64,000 bases of DNA from contig NZ_LSGW01000044.1 in assembly GCF_001643305.1 (NCBI RefSeq), positions 275,605 through 339,604 on the forward strand, written 5' to 3'. Made by a program: the position numbers and the translations under genes. Under the pieces are notes generated by a model. The model ran no database searches and had not been told where the DNA came from. It saw only the letters and a program-made list of their open reading frames with translations. Origin of the DNA: Aeromonas salmonicida subsp. salmonicida (GTDB lineage: Bacteria; Pseudomonadota; Gammaproteobacteria; Enterobacterales; Aeromonadaceae). This document shows positions 29,856-39,181 of this stretch, in pieces (within the stretch, counting starts at the first letter, position 1; each line of letters begins with the position of its first letter).

Positions 29856-29953
29856 GGGACCTTCCTGAACATCGAAAATGGGCTTATCTATATCATAACT
29901 CTAACAGATAGCGCGGCTTGAGCTCTGAAATAGCGAGCCGCCTCTCACTTGAC

Positions 29954-30391
29954 TCAATTATCAACGCAAAGCGGGATGAAACCGGCCAGATGGGCAAGCC
30001 GGGCACGCCAGCTATCGGCTTGGGTCCGCAAGGCCTGCGGGTCATATGGCAAAGCGGGGTGAGCCCCCCAGATGGGGCCGGGCCAGGCTTTGTCCGTGGT
30101 GAAGCGGGCGACATGGTGCAGATGCAGTTGCGGTACCAGATTGCCCAGCGCCCCGATGTTGATCTTGTCCGGGCTGAGGGCCTGTTCCATCAGGGTGGCG
30201 ACGGCGCAGGACTCCTGCATCAGCTGTTGCTGCTGAGCGGGCGCCAGATGGTGGATCTCGCGCAAGTTGTCTACCCGTGGCACCAGGATGAGCCAGGGAT
30301 ACTGGCTGTCTTTGGCGAGCAGGACACGGCAAAGCGGCAGATCCCCGAGCAGCTGGGTATCCGCCTGCAGGCGAGTGTGCAATTCAAACAT
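29954..30391 (-). CDS. HIT family hydrolase
   Basis: 145 residues. The C-terminal motif PQLHLHHVARF is the histidine-triad site of HIT nucleotide hydrolases/transferases in its usual form for this subgroup, and GNLVPQ precedes it. The N-terminal half contains the strand CRVLLAKDSQYPWLILVPR, which is typical. ATG 30391 follows GAGGT; 23 further upstream codons are open but have no ribosome binding site. The substrate is unknown. Confidence 0.9.
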   Translation of the reverse strand: MFELHTRLQADTQLLGDLPLCRVLLAKDSQYPWLILVPRVDNLREIHHLAPAQQQQLMQESCAVATLMEQALSPDKINIGALGNLVPQLHLHHVARFTTDKAWPGPIWGAHPALPYDPQALRTQADSWRARLAHLAGFIPLCVDN

Positions 30392-30462
30392 GAAGACCTC
30401 GTTGGATAAGGTGGGCGCTATGCACGATGAGAGCCCCCACGTTACTGCAACGGGCTGCAAAC

Positions 30463-31095
30463 TTAAAGTCGCGGCACGGCCCAGCCGACGAAGCGCTTGC
30501 GAAGCTCCGGGTCCGCCTGCAAGAAGAGTTGCTGCAACCGCCCCTCCAGTTCGCTGGTTGCCACAGCAGGCACAGCCTTGCCCGCTGCCACTGTGGTTGC
30601 CACTCCGGCCATCGTCAACGCTGCCTTGCCACCACTGCGGTTGTACTCCTCGAGCCGGGCTCGCCAGTCCATACCGATCAGCATGCCGCTGGTCATCAGT
30701 GCATCCTGCTGAGTATCGAGCGCCTGACCATTGGCCTGCAGCGTCACAACTGGCGCCTTGGCATAGGCCACCATCGCCTGCTCATCGGCTGGCTGTTGGG
30801 CCACCAGCGTCAAGCGCTGGTTGCTGGCCTGATAGCGCACCACCTGGGGATCGGATCGCACCTGACGATCGTTCTCGCTGCTATTGCGACTCGGGATCAC
30901 CCCCTCATATCGCACCAACAACTGCTGCTCCCCATCCGCCAGGGTAGCGTGCTGCTCATCTTGCAGCTTGCCCGCACTGACCGCCAGGATCTGGAAATCC
31001 GGTGGGACCACCACCTCGACGGCGGCCTGTGCAGTACTCATGCCCAGCGCCGACCACAGCAGTGTCAAACCACTCCACTTCTGATAACCCTTCAT
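30463..31095 (-). CDS. DUF2057 (YccT/CsgI-like) periplasmic protein
   Basis: 210 residues with a signal peptide (MKGYQKWSGLTLLWSALGMSTAQA). The mature N-terminus VEVVVPPDFQILAVSAGK and the motif QLLVRYEGVIP are typical of the DUF2057/UPF0319 family. Enterobacterial YccT has been reported to restrain curli formation. Whether this protein does so is not known. It stands alone between the HIT and LysR genes. Confidence 0.82.
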   Translation of the reverse strand: MKGYQKWSGLTLLWSALGMSTAQAAVEVVVPPDFQILAVSAGKLQDEQHATLADGEQQLLVRYEGVIPSRNSSENDRQVRSDPQVVRYQASNQRLTLVAQQPADEQAMVAYAKAPVVTLQANGQALDTQQDALMTSGMLIGMDWRARLEEYNRSGGKAALTMAGVATTVAAGKAVPAVATSELEGRLQQLFLQADPELRKRFVGWAVPRL

Positions 31096-31166
31096 GCTCG
31101 CTCATCTTCCTGATCGCTACGATGGGCACAGGGTAGCGGCCGAAGATGACAGAAAAATAACGCAGG

Positions 31167-32066
31167 TCAGAGCAAGTAACGGGGCCGCTCGGCAAACCAC
31201 TGGGCCAGCACCTGCTTGAACAGCCGGATCTTGCGTGGCACCCGCCGCTGCTGGGCGTGCAGCACATGGAGCTGATGCAGGCCACTCTGCCACCCGTCAA
31301 GCACGGTCACCAGCTCTCCCGCGGCCAGCGCGGGCTCCACCAGCATCAGAGGGCACTTGGCATACCCCATGCCAGCACGTGCAAGTTGCAGTACGGTACT
31401 GTAATGATTGGCCCGCACCTTGCCTTGTACCAGAATGTGGGCCTCTTCCTCTCCTCTGCGAAAGTGCCACTGCTCCCAAGCGGGGTTGCTCCCCTGCAAC
31501 AGGCAGGGGCGGCTACTCAGCTCATAGGGGGTGGCTGGAATCCCTTCCCGCACCAGCAGAGCGGGGCTTGCCACCACCACGTCCTTGAGCTGACCGAGTG
31601 GCAACGCCACCAGGTTGTCGGGGATGCTGCTCATGGCGCGCAGCGCTATGTCGTTCTCCCCCTGACTCATGTCGACCATGGCATTGGTGAAGTTGAGTTC
31701 GACCTCGACACCCGGGCAGAGCACTGCAAAATGGCCAAGCAGCTCGCTCACCATGCGATCCCCTGTGCTGACCGCACAGGTAAAGCGCAAGCGGCCAGCA
31801 TCCTCCTCGGTCAGTGCCTGGATATCCTCTTCCGCCTGCCGGACTAGCGCGAAAATCTGCCCCGTCTGCAAATAGAGGGTCTTGCCCGCCTCGGTGAGGC
31901 TGAGCCGGCGGGTAGTGCGCTGCAACAACTGGGCATTGAGAGCGGCTTCCAGGGCGCTGACATGGCGGCTCAGCATCCCCTTGCTGACCCCCAGCACATC
32001 GGCAGCGGCAGAGAAGCTGCCTCGCTGCACCACCTCGTAAAAGCTGGCCAAATGGGCGATATCCAT
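31167..32066 (-). CDS. LysR-type transcriptional regulator
   Basis: 299 residues. The N-terminal winged helix-turn-helix is SFSAAADVLGVSKGMLSRHVSALE (about 17-40). A periplasmic-binding-like effector domain follows. The start MDIAHLASFYEVV is chosen because GGAG precedes it and LysR proteins usually begin this close to the HTH. It is divergent from a short-chain dehydrogenase gene 97 bases away, so it probably regulates that gene. The effector is unknown. Confidence 0.93.
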   Translation of the reverse strand: MDIAHLASFYEVVQRGSFSAAADVLGVSKGMLSRHVSALEAALNAQLLQRTTRRLSLTEAGKTLYLQTGQIFALVRQAEEDIQALTEEDAGRLRFTCAVSTGDRMVSELLGHFAVLCPGVEVELNFTNAMVDMSQGENDIALRAMSSIPDNLVALPLGQLKDVVVASPALLVREGIPATPYELSSRPCLLQGSNPAWEQWHFRRGEEEAHILVQGKVRANHYSTVLQLARAGMGYAKCPLMLVEPALAAGELVTVLDGWQSGLHQLHVLHAQQRRVPRKIRLFKQVLAQWFAERPRYLL

Positions 32067-32163
32067 CATTAGCTCCAATATGGAAACAATGAGTTTATTT
32101 TACGCGCTTTTTCCCCCGTTTCATCGCGCTAGAATCGACTTATCCCAACCAGGAGTGAAACAG

Positions 32164-32766
32164 ATGAAGATTGTGATTGTGGGTGCCTCCGGCACCGTCG
32201 GCTCTGCGGTCAGTGAACTGCTTGCCAAGGACCATCAGGTGATCCGGGTCGGTCACAGCCGTGGCGATGCCACTGTCGACATGCGCGATCCCGCCTCCAT
32301 CAAGGCGCTGTTTGCCCTGGTGGGCCAGTTTGATGCGCTGGTCGTCGCCAGCGGCAGCGTGGCCTTCAACGGTCTGACCGAGATGACCGACGAGCAGTGG
32401 CAAGTGGGGCTCCAGAGCAAGCTGATGGGCCAGATCAACCTGACCCGCGCCGCCATCCCCTATCTGAATGACAAGGGCTCCATCACCCTGATCAGCGGTA
32501 TTTTGAGCGAGGAACCCATCAACTGGGGAGTCAGTGCGACCACCATCAATGGCGCCATCGAGCACTTTGTGAAGGCCGCCGCCTGCGAGCTGCCAAAGGG
32601 CTTGCGCATCAATGTGGTGAGCCCGACCGTGCTGACCGAGTCGATGGACAAATACGCCGACTTCTTCCCGGGCTTCGTGCCGGTGCCCGCCGCCAAAGTG
32701 GCACTGGCCTACCAGAAATCCGTGCTGGGCGTGCAGACCGGGCAGGTGTTCAAGGTCAACGGCTGA
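32164..32766 (+). CDS. Short-chain dehydrogenase/reductase
   Basis: A 200-residue NAD(P)-binding protein. The N-terminal dinucleotide motif is VGASGTVGSAVS, compatible with GxxGxxG. The region around LISGILS and GVSATTINGAIEHFVKAAA takes the place of the catalytic Ser-Tyr-Lys segment, but the Tyr of YxxxK is not obvious (it reads SATTINGAI), so this is an atypical SDR. CAGGAGTGAAACAG precedes the ATG. It is divergently paired with the LysR gene. Confidence 0.88.
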   Translation: MKIVIVGASGTVGSAVSELLAKDHQVIRVGHSRGDATVDMRDPASIKALFALVGQFDALVVASGSVAFNGLTEMTDEQWQVGLQSKLMGQINLTRAAIPYLNDKGSITLISGILSEEPINWGVSATTINGAIEHFVKAAACELPKGLRINVVSPTVLTESMDKYADFFPGFVPVPAAKVALAYQKSVLGVQTGQVFKVNG

Positions 32767-32800
32767 TAGCCGCCCCCTTGCCGCCAGACCACCAATAAAA

Positions 32801-32826
32801 ACGGGCCCCGGACTGGGGCCCGTCTG
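32801..32826 (+). terminator. Terminator between SDR and purC
   Basis: ACGGGCCCCGGACTGGGGCCCGT followed by CTGTTGG. A strong stem with a weak T tract between convergent genes. Confidence 0.7.
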
Positions 32827-32894
32827 TTGGTCGGCTTGTGCCTTTTGTCACCAGCAAACGTTTGTTTTTCGATGACAAAAAAAGGCGGCAACCC

Positions 32895-33998
32895 TTAGTC
32901 GATCAGACCGTACTGATCCCGCAGCACCTCGATGATCTCCTGCTTCGGATTGGCAGAGCGCACCAGCGGGTGACCGATGATCTTCTCGGCGATCCCGACG
33001 TAGGTGTTGGAGATATCCATCATCACCTCGGTCGGCAGCTTGTTGCCTTTGGCCAGGGCGAAACGTTCCGGCATGCGGTTCTTGTTGAGCAGTATGTCCG
33101 GATCCGGGAAGTGGTTGAGCAGCCACTGACGGAAACCCTCTTTGGACTTCTCGACGATCTGGCCATCACGCAGCGCCGCGCCATCCCAGATGCGGGAGCT
33201 GTCGGGGGTGCCCACTTCATCCATGTAGATCAGCTTCTCGTTGCCGGCCGCATCCTGGACATAGCCAAACTCGAACTTGGTGTCGACGAAGATCTGATCC
33301 AGCGAGGCCAGCGCATCGCTGATGACGTTGAAGCCCTCTTTGAGCAGCACTTCGTAGCGATCGATGTCAGCCGGTTTGCTGAAGTTGAAGCCTTGGTAGT
33401 GGCGTTCGATATCGGCGCGGGAGACGTTGACGTCATCGGCTTCCGGCACACCATCCAGCCCGGTCAGCACACCCTTGGTGGAGGGGGTGATAAGAATCTC
33501 CGGCAACTTCTGATCCTTTTTGAGCCCTTCTGGCAAAGTAATACCGCAGAACTCACGCTCACCATCCTTGTAGGCACGCCACATGGAACCAGTGATGTAC
33601 TGGCGGGCGATCGCTTCGATCATCACGGGGCGGGCTTTTTGCACGATCCAGACGAAGGGGTGCGGAATATCCAGGATGTGGCTGTCGGCCAGTCCCTTCT
33701 CCTTGAACAGCTTGAACCAGTGGCTGGAGATGGCGTTGAGCGCAGCTCCTTTGCCCGGTACGCCATTCAGCCCGTCGACACCTTGCCAGATGCAGTCGAA
33801 GGCCGAGATGCGGTCGCTGATCACCATGAGGGCGAGCGGCGCATCGGCAGGCACATCATAGCCTTTCTCTTTTATGAGCCGGGCACTGTCTTCGGGGGTC
33901 AACCAGTAGACGCTGCGCACTTTGCCGGAATGGACAGGTTTATCGGTACGGATCGGCAAATCGTCATTCACCGCCAATACTTGATCTGCAAGACTCAT
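32895..33998 (-). CDS. purC: PurC, SAICAR synthetase (long form)
   Basis: 367 residues. It joins CAIR and aspartate in purine synthesis. It is the longer form seen in Vibrio and Aeromonas, starting [20 protein letters not shown], not the 237-residue E. coli type. SAICAR synthetase signatures are present: [27 protein letters not shown], and [11 protein letters not shown]. The frame extends 15 codons upstream, but the shorter start agrees with the family. The gene ends without a clear terminator of its own. Confidence 0.94.
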   Translation of the reverse strand: MSLADQVLAVNDDLPIRTDKPVHSGKVRSVYWLTPEDSARLIKEKGYDVPADAPLALMVISDRISAFDCIWQGVDGLNGVPGKGAALNAISSHWFKLFKEKGLADSHILDIPHPFVWIVQKARPVMIEAIARQYITGSMWRAYKDGEREFCGITLPEGLKKDQKLPEILITPSTKGVLTGLDGVPEADDVNVSRADIERHYQGFNFSKPADIDRYEVLLKEGFNVISDALASLDQIFVDTKFEFGYVQDAAGNEKLIYMDEVGTPDSSRIWDGAALRDGQIVEKSKEGFRQWLLNHFPDPDILLNKNRMPERFALAKGNKLPTEVMMDISNTYVGIAEKIIGHPLVRSANPKQEIIEVLRDQYGLID

Positions 33999-34030
33999 GG
34001 CTAATAACACTTCCTGTTTGTGGGAGGAAT

Positions 34031-34142
34031 AAAACAGGGGCACCAGGCCCCTGTTTCTGGGGGGTTAACATATCAAGCACATCAGACCCTGTATTTACAG
34101 GGGGATTAACCTAACAAAACAGGGGCACTAGGCCCCTGTTTC
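34031..34142 (-). terminator. Duplicated terminator region downstream of bamC
   Basis: AACAGGGGCAC-AGGCCCCTGTTTCT occurs twice, at about 34033-34056 and 34118-34142. A weaker third copy (ACCCTGTATTTACAGGG) lies at 34086-34102. On the minus strand each hairpin is followed by TTTT, so the first encountered terminates bamC right at its stop codon and the others back it up. The copies share flanking GTTAA.CCCCC, which indicates tandem duplication of the bamC end. Confidence 0.75.
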
Positions 34143-35266
34143 TATTCTGTTTTTGCTGCCTGGTCAGCCAAGCCCTTGGCAAAGGCCTCGGACAGGCTGA
34201 TGTACATCTGGGAGATGACGCCGGACGCCACTGGCTTCTTGTCCTTGTCGAACAGGGTAATGGAAGTCTTGCCCCCCGCCATCTCGCCCAACTGGAAGCG
34301 ATACTTCTCCTCTTCCAGCTTGAATGGCTCACCGCCCTTGGCTTTCCAGAAATCGCTGCCCGGTTCGTCGTATTCGACGTCGATCCAGCCCAGGGACTGC
34401 TGGGTATCCTTGATGGTGAAACCATAGGCCGGCAGCACCTGATTGAGGCGACGCCAGACCAGATCAAAGGAACCGTCCGCAATCCAGGCACTCAGCTCAT
34501 TGTTGTCCAGACCCAGCTGCAAGCCCATGCCATCGTTGGCCTTGTGCTGCTCGCGGGACTTGAGCTGCTTGTCGTAATAGAGGGAGAACTGGTTCAGGGC
34601 GCGGGTCGCGTAGCTCTGGGCATCGGCTGGCGTCAACACATTGGTGGTCTCGCCATCAATGGTCTCTTCGTGATCCAGCACCCGTACCGACATGTTGACG
34701 GCATGACGCTGGGCATCGTTGCGCACTGTGAACTGGTAACGCTGGCGGATGTTGAAATCATCATCCTCTTCACTCCAGCCATCGAGGGCCTTGGTGTTGT
34801 CAAACCAGCCGGTCTGCAAGACGCCAGCCTGCTGATCCAGCTTCTCCGTGGTCACCTTGTACTGGGCCAGGAAGTTCATCAGGAAGGCCCAGGTATCGCG
34901 CTCCACACTCTGATTGGTACTCAGGGCATAGAAGGCCACTGTGGGTTCGCTGGCATTGGGCACGACCTGGCTGCCCGGTACCACTGTCAGCAGCTGGGCA
35001 GGCGGACGCACGTCAATCTTGGCGCCAAGAGCACCGTCACGGCTGCTCTCTGGCAACGCCGGGATGTCGAAATTGCTGTTAAAGGCGGGGGTACTCAACC
35101 CGGACGGCACCAGAAACGTACGACCTTCAAGGCGGGCATCCTCGTACTCGAAACCACGGTTGGCCATCTTGCGATCCTGGGGTGAACTACAGGCTGCCAA
35201 CACGGCAACGGTCGCTACACTCAGCACCAGGCGCACTGCATTTCCCTTTCCATTTGCTTTAAACAC
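34142..35266 (-). CDS. bamC: BamC, outer-membrane assembly lipoprotein
   Basis: A 374-residue lipoprotein of the BAM complex that inserts beta-barrels. The signal peptide ends in lipobox LAAC (about 22-25). A long unstructured N-terminal lasso follows, with [20 protein letters not shown] and FDIPALPE that contact BamD in E. coli. Two helix-grip domains then follow ([14 protein letters not shown] and ARTLNQ-type region; [16 protein letters not shown]). It overlaps dapA by 8 bases, in the conserved dapA-bamC order. Confidence 0.94.
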   Translation of the reverse strand: MFKANGKGNAVRLVLSVATVAVLAACSSPQDRKMANRGFEYEDARLEGRTFLVPSGLSTPAFNSNFDIPALPESSRDGALGAKIDVRPPAQLLTVVPGSQVVPNASEPTVAFYALSTNQSVERDTWAFLMNFLAQYKVTTEKLDQQAGVLQTGWFDNTKALDGWSEEDDDFNIRQRYQFTVRNDAQRHAVNMSVRVLDHEETIDGETTNVLTPADAQSYATRALNQFSLYYDKQLKSREQHKANDGMGLQLGLDNNELSAWIADGSFDLVWRRLNQVLPAYGFTIKDTQQSLGWIDVEYDEPGSDFWKAKGGEPFKLEEEKYRFQLGEMAGGKTSITLFDKDKKPVASGVISQMYISLSEAFAKGLADQAAKTE

Positions 35267-36146
35267 TCGCCATCAACTCCGCAGTCGTCAGTGCTCGCGT
35301 CATCGCTTGTTCGCCCTCTGGGGTGAGGTCGGTGAGCGGCAGACGCAAGGTCGCCGTCGCAATCAATCCCAGTCGGGCGCAGGCCCACTTCACCGGGATG
35401 GGACTCGGTTCGCAGAACAGAGTCTGATGCAACGGCATCAATCGATTGTTGATGTCATGCGCCTGCCCGGCATCACCGGCCAGCGCAGCACGACACATGT
35501 CGGCCATCTGGGCCGCTGCAATATTGGTGGTGACCGAAATGACTCCGTCTCCCCCTTGCAGCATAAAATCACATCCACTGGCATCATCGCCACTATAAAG
35601 CGCGAATTCCTCTCCGCACAGCTCACGCAGCAGCGGAGTACGGCTCAGATCCCCGGTGGCCTCTTTCAGACCTATGATACCGGGTACCCTGGCTAACCGG
35701 GCTACCGTCTCCGGTTTGAGATCGCAACAGGTGCGACTGGGCACATTATAAAGAATTTGGGGCAGACCACTAGCCTCGGCGATCGCACAATAGTGACGAT
35801 AGAGGCCTTCTTGGGTGGGTTTGTTGTAATAAGGGGTAACCGAGAGACCCGCCACCACGCCCGTTTCGGCGAATCGTTTGGCAAGGGCGATGGCATGAGC
35901 GGTATTGTTGGATCCGCAACCGGCGATGACGGGAATGCGTCCGGCGGCCAGTTCCACGGTTTTTTCCACGACGGCGATGTGCTCCTGCTCGCTCAGGGTC
36001 ACCGACTCCCCTGTGGTACCGACCGCAACGATGGCGGCTGTGCCCGCGCTGACATGATAATCGACCAAGGTGGCCAGACTGGCCCAGTCGACTTCACCTG
36101 AAGCCAGCATGGGGGTAACGAGCGCAACAAGACTACCGCGTAACAT
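35259..36146 (-). CDS. dapA: DapA, 4-hydroxy-tetrahydrodipicolinate synthase
   Basis: 295 residues. It condenses pyruvate with aspartate semialdehyde in lysine and diaminopimelate synthesis. TIM-barrel motifs are intact: [17 protein letters not shown], the catalytic Tyr in ILYNVPSRT, and the Schiff-base Lys in [11 protein letters not shown]. The ATG follows GGGAGAAATATCC. It is divergent from gcvR and overlaps bamC. Confidence 0.97.
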   Translation of the reverse strand: MLRGSLVALVTPMLASGEVDWASLATLVDYHVSAGTAAIVAVGTTGESVTLSEQEHIAVVEKTVELAAGRIPVIAGCGSNNTAHAIALAKRFAETGVVAGLSVTPYYNKPTQEGLYRHYCAIAEASGLPQILYNVPSRTCCDLKPETVARLARVPGIIGLKEATGDLSRTPLLRELCGEEFALYSGDDASGCDFMLQGGDGVISVTTNIAAAQMADMCRAALAGDAGQAHDINNRLMPLHQTLFCEPSPIPVKWACARLGLIATATLRLPLTDLTPEGEQAMTRALTTAELMASV

Positions 36147-36266
36147 GGATATTTCTCCCGATTTTCAGGGGCGTTATGGTAAAGCTGCCCCCTTGGAAAA
36201 ACAAGGGAGGCAGGGGGCAAGCCATGATACCATCCGGCACAAAACCCTGTGCGCGAGCACAACAGC

Positions 36267-36413
36267 ATGCGCCAAATCGTGGTCGTGACCACCACAGGCA
36301 GGGCTCGCCGCAACAACATTCTCAACAAGGTTGTCATGTCAGAGTGCAGAGAGTGGCCAGAGCGCTCCCACTGTACTCACATTCACAACCAGCTAATGGA
36401 CGAGAGAAGATTT
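36267..36413 (+). repeat. In-frame diverged copy of the gcvR head
   Basis: From ATG 36267 the frame reads MRQIVVVTTTGRARRNNILN and stays open into gcvR, 49 codons later. It parallels the GcvR start MTHYLVVTAIGTDRPGIVNE, and the DNA shares GTGGTCGTGACC / CTGGTCGTAACG and AGGCA.GG. This stretch may be untranslated leader, or it may give a GcvR of about 226 residues with an extra partial ACT segment. Confidence 0.6.
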
Positions 36414-36947
36414 ATGACTCACTACCTGGTCGTAACGGCCATAGGCACGGACAGGCCTGGCATCGTCAATGAAGTTACTCGCCACGTCAGTGGGTGTGGC
36501 TGCAACATTGTCGATAGCCGTCTTGGTATCTTCGGTAATGAATTCACCTTCATCATGCTGCTGTCCGGTGACTGGAACAGCCTGATGCAACTCGAGATAA
36601 GCCTGCCCCTGCGCAGCCAGGAGTGGGAGCTCATCACCATGATGAAGCGCACCGAGCGTCACCATTCGCTGCAATACGACATCAGCGCCAACGCCGAGAT
36701 CCTGATCCGGGATCAGCCTGGCATCGTAAGTCAGTGCACCCAGTTCTTCAGCGACCACGGCTGGGACATCCAGGCCATGCAGACCATGACGCTGGAGCAA
36801 CAGCCCTACAACCTGCTCAAGGCAAGCTTCCAGCTCAATCTGGCCAAGCAGGGAGAAGCCGCCGGTTCGGATACGGCCTTCGCCGGATTCTGTCGTGAAC
36901 TCGGCGCCGAATCGTTCGAATTCATCGTCAACAACAAACACGCCTGA
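36414..36947 (+). CDS. gcvR: GcvR, glycine cleavage system regulator
   Basis: 177 residues with two ACT domains (about 1-80 and 90-165). In E. coli GcvR binds GcvA and glycine relieves repression of gcvTHP. The motif HYLVVTAIGTDRPGIVNEVT and the second RDQPGIVSQCTQFF are the ligand-binding loops. ATG 36414 gives the family N-terminus. The ATG at 36396 (MDERRF) and a longer start at 36267 are also open. It is divergent from dapA, with bcp 22 bases downstream. Confidence 0.9.
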   Translation: MTHYLVVTAIGTDRPGIVNEVTRHVSGCGCNIVDSRLGIFGNEFTFIMLLSGDWNSLMQLEISLPLRSQEWELITMMKRTERHHSLQYDISANAEILIRDQPGIVSQCTQFFSDHGWDIQAMQTMTLEQQPYNLLKASFQLNLAKQGEAAGSDTAFAGFCRELGAESFEFIVNNKHA

Positions 36948-36969
36948 CGACCAACACCAAGGAGAATCC

Positions 36970-37434
36970 ATGCAACCTTTATCCGCTGGCACCCTGGCCC
37001 CCGACTTTTCCCTGTCAGATCAGGATGGCAATCCGGTTCGTCTATCCGACCTGCGCGGCAAGAAAGTGCTCATTTATTTCTATCCCAAGGCGATGACCCC
37101 TGGCTGCACCACCCAGGCCTGCGGTCTGCGTGACGTCAATAGCGAGCTGGCCGCTCTCAACGTGGTGGTACTCGGCATCAGCCCGGATCCGGCCAAGCAC
37201 CTGAAGAAGTTCGAGGAGCGCGACAGCCTCAACTTCCGCCTGCTGGCCGATGAAGATCACGCCGTCGCCGATGCTTTTGGCGTCTGGGGCCCGAAGAAGT
37301 TCATGGGCAAGGAGTATGACGGCATTCACCGTCTGAGCTTCCTCATTGATGAAGAGGGCAAAATCGCCCACCGCTTCGACAAGTTCAAGACCAGCGACCA
37401 CCATCAGGTGGTGCTCGACCTCATCAAGGGTTGA
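36970..37434 (+). CDS. bcp: Bcp, thioredoxin-dependent peroxiredoxin
   Basis: 154 residues. It reduces peroxides with thioredoxin as donor. The peroxidatic site is in YPKAMTPGCTTQACGLRD, with the resolving Cys five residues later (1-Cys/atypical 2-Cys BCP). LAPDFSLSDQDGNPV is the family N-terminus. ATG 36970 follows AAGGAGAATCC. It is probably co-transcribed with gcvR, as in E. coli, and is followed by a strong terminator. Confidence 0.95.
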   Translation: MQPLSAGTLAPDFSLSDQDGNPVRLSDLRGKKVLIYFYPKAMTPGCTTQACGLRDVNSELAALNVVVLGISPDPAKHLKKFEERDSLNFRLLADEDHAVADAFGVWGPKKFMGKEYDGIHRLSFLIDEEGKIAHRFDKFKTSDHHQVVLDLIKG

Positions 37435-37462
37435 GCCCAAAGACATATAAAACACATCATGC

Positions 37463-37490
37463 AAAAAGGGCCTGCAACTGCAGGCCCTTC
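37463..37490 (+). terminator. Terminator after bcp
   Basis: AAAAAGGGCCTGCA, then ACT, then TGCAGGCCCTT. A strong stem after the gcvR-bcp unit. Confidence 0.85.
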
Positions 37491-37613
37491 GCTTGTCTCG
37501 CTCGCCGAGCTCACAGTGTGATGATGGCATCACCTGATGGGTCAAGGCGGGGTCGCCATCTTGGCGGCCCCGCTTTCGTTGCCCCGTCTGCCAGGACCTG
37601 TGGCCACAGCGAC

Positions 37614-37696
37614 GGAGTCATGTTTGTGATGGTCTGGCATGCACCTGTGTCGGGTGCCTCGGTGGCGAGTCATCCGGGCACAAGCCAGATGACTCC
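37614..37696 (+). ncRNA. Candidate structured RNA element
   Basis: GGAGTCAT (37614-37621) pairs with ATGACTCC (37689-37696). CTGGC (37634-37638) pairs with GCCAG (37684-37688). Between them lie two local hairpins, GCACC..GGTGC (37641-37657) and CTCG..CGAG (37658-37669). The result is a closed multi-branch fold. It is preceded by a terminator-like hairpin. It resembles no riboswitch I recognise. The pairing is exact, but chance cannot be excluded from one sequence. Confidence 0.3.
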
Positions 37697-37877
37697 TTTA
37701 TTGTTACCAGCTCAAGCCGCAATGCAAGCACGCAAGCGCTGCTTTTAATTAACCAGAAACCGCTCCGTTTTGATTTCCCGATCCGGCTTTCTCACCAACC
37801 TCCCCTGCCAGATCAAAAAATTCATCTGAGATATGGGTTAACGTGACCCCAGTTTCATTTTCCAGTGAGAAAAGCCC

Positions 37878-38378
37878 ATGAACATGAGCCACACCGAACG
37901 CCTGATCCTGAGCAACCAGTACGAGATCCTGGCCAAACTCAATCCGGAGAAAGCGGCGTCTTACCAGCGGGCCAGCACCATCATAGCGCGCGGCTACTGC
38001 CTGCAGATCCTCGAACTGGAGAAGAGCTTCGGTCATCTGGATCTGGCCACCTGTCAGGAGGTGATAGACACCCTGGAACTGCACCATGCGCTGGCCATCT
38101 CCTGGGGCAATCTTGATGGGGCCGATCAGAGTGAAATCACCGCCAGCCGGCTGGAATTCAACGGCTACAGCCGCAGCAAGGAGCGGGAGCTGGCCGACTA
38201 CGTCTGCTTCCTGCTGGAAGTGGACAAGCGCTTCCCCGAGCTCAAGTGCCCATGTGACGAGCTTTCGAGCGACATTGCCATGCGCGACAAGTACCAGCGC
38301 ATGCTGACCGTATGGCGCCAGTGCCCCCGTCAATACAAGCTCTCCATCCAGGAGATCCGCAAAGTATTGGCGGCCTGA
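37878..38378 (+). CDS. yfbU: YfbU family protein
   Basis: 166 residues. It is a close match in layout to E. coli YfbU: ERLILSNQYEILAKLNP, TIIARGYCLQI, HALAISWGNL and the C-terminal KYQRMLTVWRQCPRQY. It is a soluble helical protein of unclear role, annotated in E. coli with possible effects on cell death. The start could be codon 1 or 3 (MNMSHTER). It is convergent with yfbV, near ackA-pta as in E. coli. Confidence 0.92.
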   Translation: MNMSHTERLILSNQYEILAKLNPEKAASYQRASTIIARGYCLQILELEKSFGHLDLATCQEVIDTLELHHALAISWGNLDGADQSEITASRLEFNGYSRSKERELADYVCFLLEVDKRFPELKCPCDELSSDIAMRDKYQRMLTVWRQCPRQYKLSIQEIRKVLAA

Positions 38379-38391
38379 TCGACATAGATGG

Positions 38392-38415
38392 AAAAGGCGC
38401 CTCTGGGCGCCTTTG
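38392..38415 (+). terminator. Terminator between yfbU and yfbV
   Basis: AAAAGGCGCC-TCTG-GGCGCCTTTG, between two convergent genes. Confidence 0.8.
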
Positions 38416-38438
38416 TCTGATTGGAAAACCTTGTTCGC

Positions 38439-38879
38439 CTATTCGTAGAGAAAAGATTTGTCCAGCTGCTTGAAAGCAGCATTGAGGGTATCAGCCAGCT
38501 CTTCATAACGGGGCTGGGCCACCAGTTGGCGATGACTGCCCTGCTCGTTCATCTTGCCGTTGATCTCGCGATACCAGCTGGCAAGGGAGGGAGGCAGACG
38601 GGTATCGGCACGCTGACCGAGCCAGTAGTAACCTTGCAGCGGCAGACTGAGCAAAAACAGCACTGAGGTCATGACGGAAGGCCAGTAGTGCAGCTCACCG
38701 AGCTGGAACTGCAGCATGACGCTGAGCACCGCCAGCGCCGGAATGATCTTGAGGGCGAATTCGGTGGCCTTGATCACCCGATTCTCCGGAAACATGGAAT
38801 TAAGCTCGGGACGGCGGGGCCAAAGGGTCATATAATGACGGCCTTGCTGTAACTTAGTTCCAAAAATGTTCATGCTCAT
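38439..38879 (-). CDS. yfbV: YfbV, UPF0208 membrane protein
   Basis: 146 residues. The start MSMNIFGTKLQQGRHYMTLWP and two membrane helices (about 42-62 and 65-88) match E. coli YfbV. That protein was proposed to insulate the Ter macrodomain from MatP and is also reported as a membrane phosphatase-associated factor. GGAGGTAGC precedes the ATG. It is divergent from ackA. Confidence 0.92.
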   Translation of the reverse strand: MSMNIFGTKLQQGRHYMTLWPRRPELNSMFPENRVIKATEFALKIIPALAVLSVMLQFQLGELHYWPSVMTSVLFLLSLPLQGYYWLGQRADTRLPPSLASWYREINGKMNEQGSHRQLVAQPRYEELADTLNAAFKQLDKSFLYE

Positions 38880-39181
38880 GCTACCTCCGAGCTTTTTTTG
38901 AACGTATTAACGGCAAAACCTCGACTATATTTGATGCGCAATAACAAAGGTTGAGGATGACTTTGTTATTTTTCAACAATCGAGTTATCCTTTGTACGCC
39001 CAATTTTTGCACCAACGGCCTGCCGTTGAGCTGTCAGGGACGTCTGGATTTCGGGTCTTGTATCACTATACAAGGGGCAAGCAACAGATTGCCAACCCTC
39101 ATAAGGATAAGTTGAAAGTTTTTGGACGCAACGCGTCCAACGCATCCTCCTACACAACCCAATCTGCGATAGGATTTATTC
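38880..39181. promoter_or_regulatory. yfbV-ackA divergent regulatory region
   Basis: 302 bases. It holds AATAACAAAG..CTTTGTTATT (about 38940-38971), a 10-bp stem followed by TTTT, and a smaller dyad GGACGC-AAC-GCGTCC at 39124-39138. TTGATGCGCAATAA near 38931 resembles half of an FNR site, which would fit ackA-pta regulation by anaerobiosis. No gene is seen. Confidence 0.4.

Larger units (their letters stand above)
37435..37877 (+). other. 443-base gene-free region with two terminators and a folded element
   Basis: It contains a terminator at 37463-37490 (GGGCCTGCA/TGCAGGCCC), a second GC-rich hairpin with TTTCGTT at 37545-37578, and a nested set of complementary segments at 37614-37696. No ORF with a plausible ribosome binding site was seen. 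The last 120 bases should hold the yfbU promoter. Confidence 0.6.

Noticed and set aside
29880..29935. Short repeat between the DUF3334 and HIT genes (GCGGCTCGCTATTTCAG / GCCGCGCTATCTGTTAG)
   Set aside because: About 20 bases with gaps, and no gene head or tail is clearly copied.
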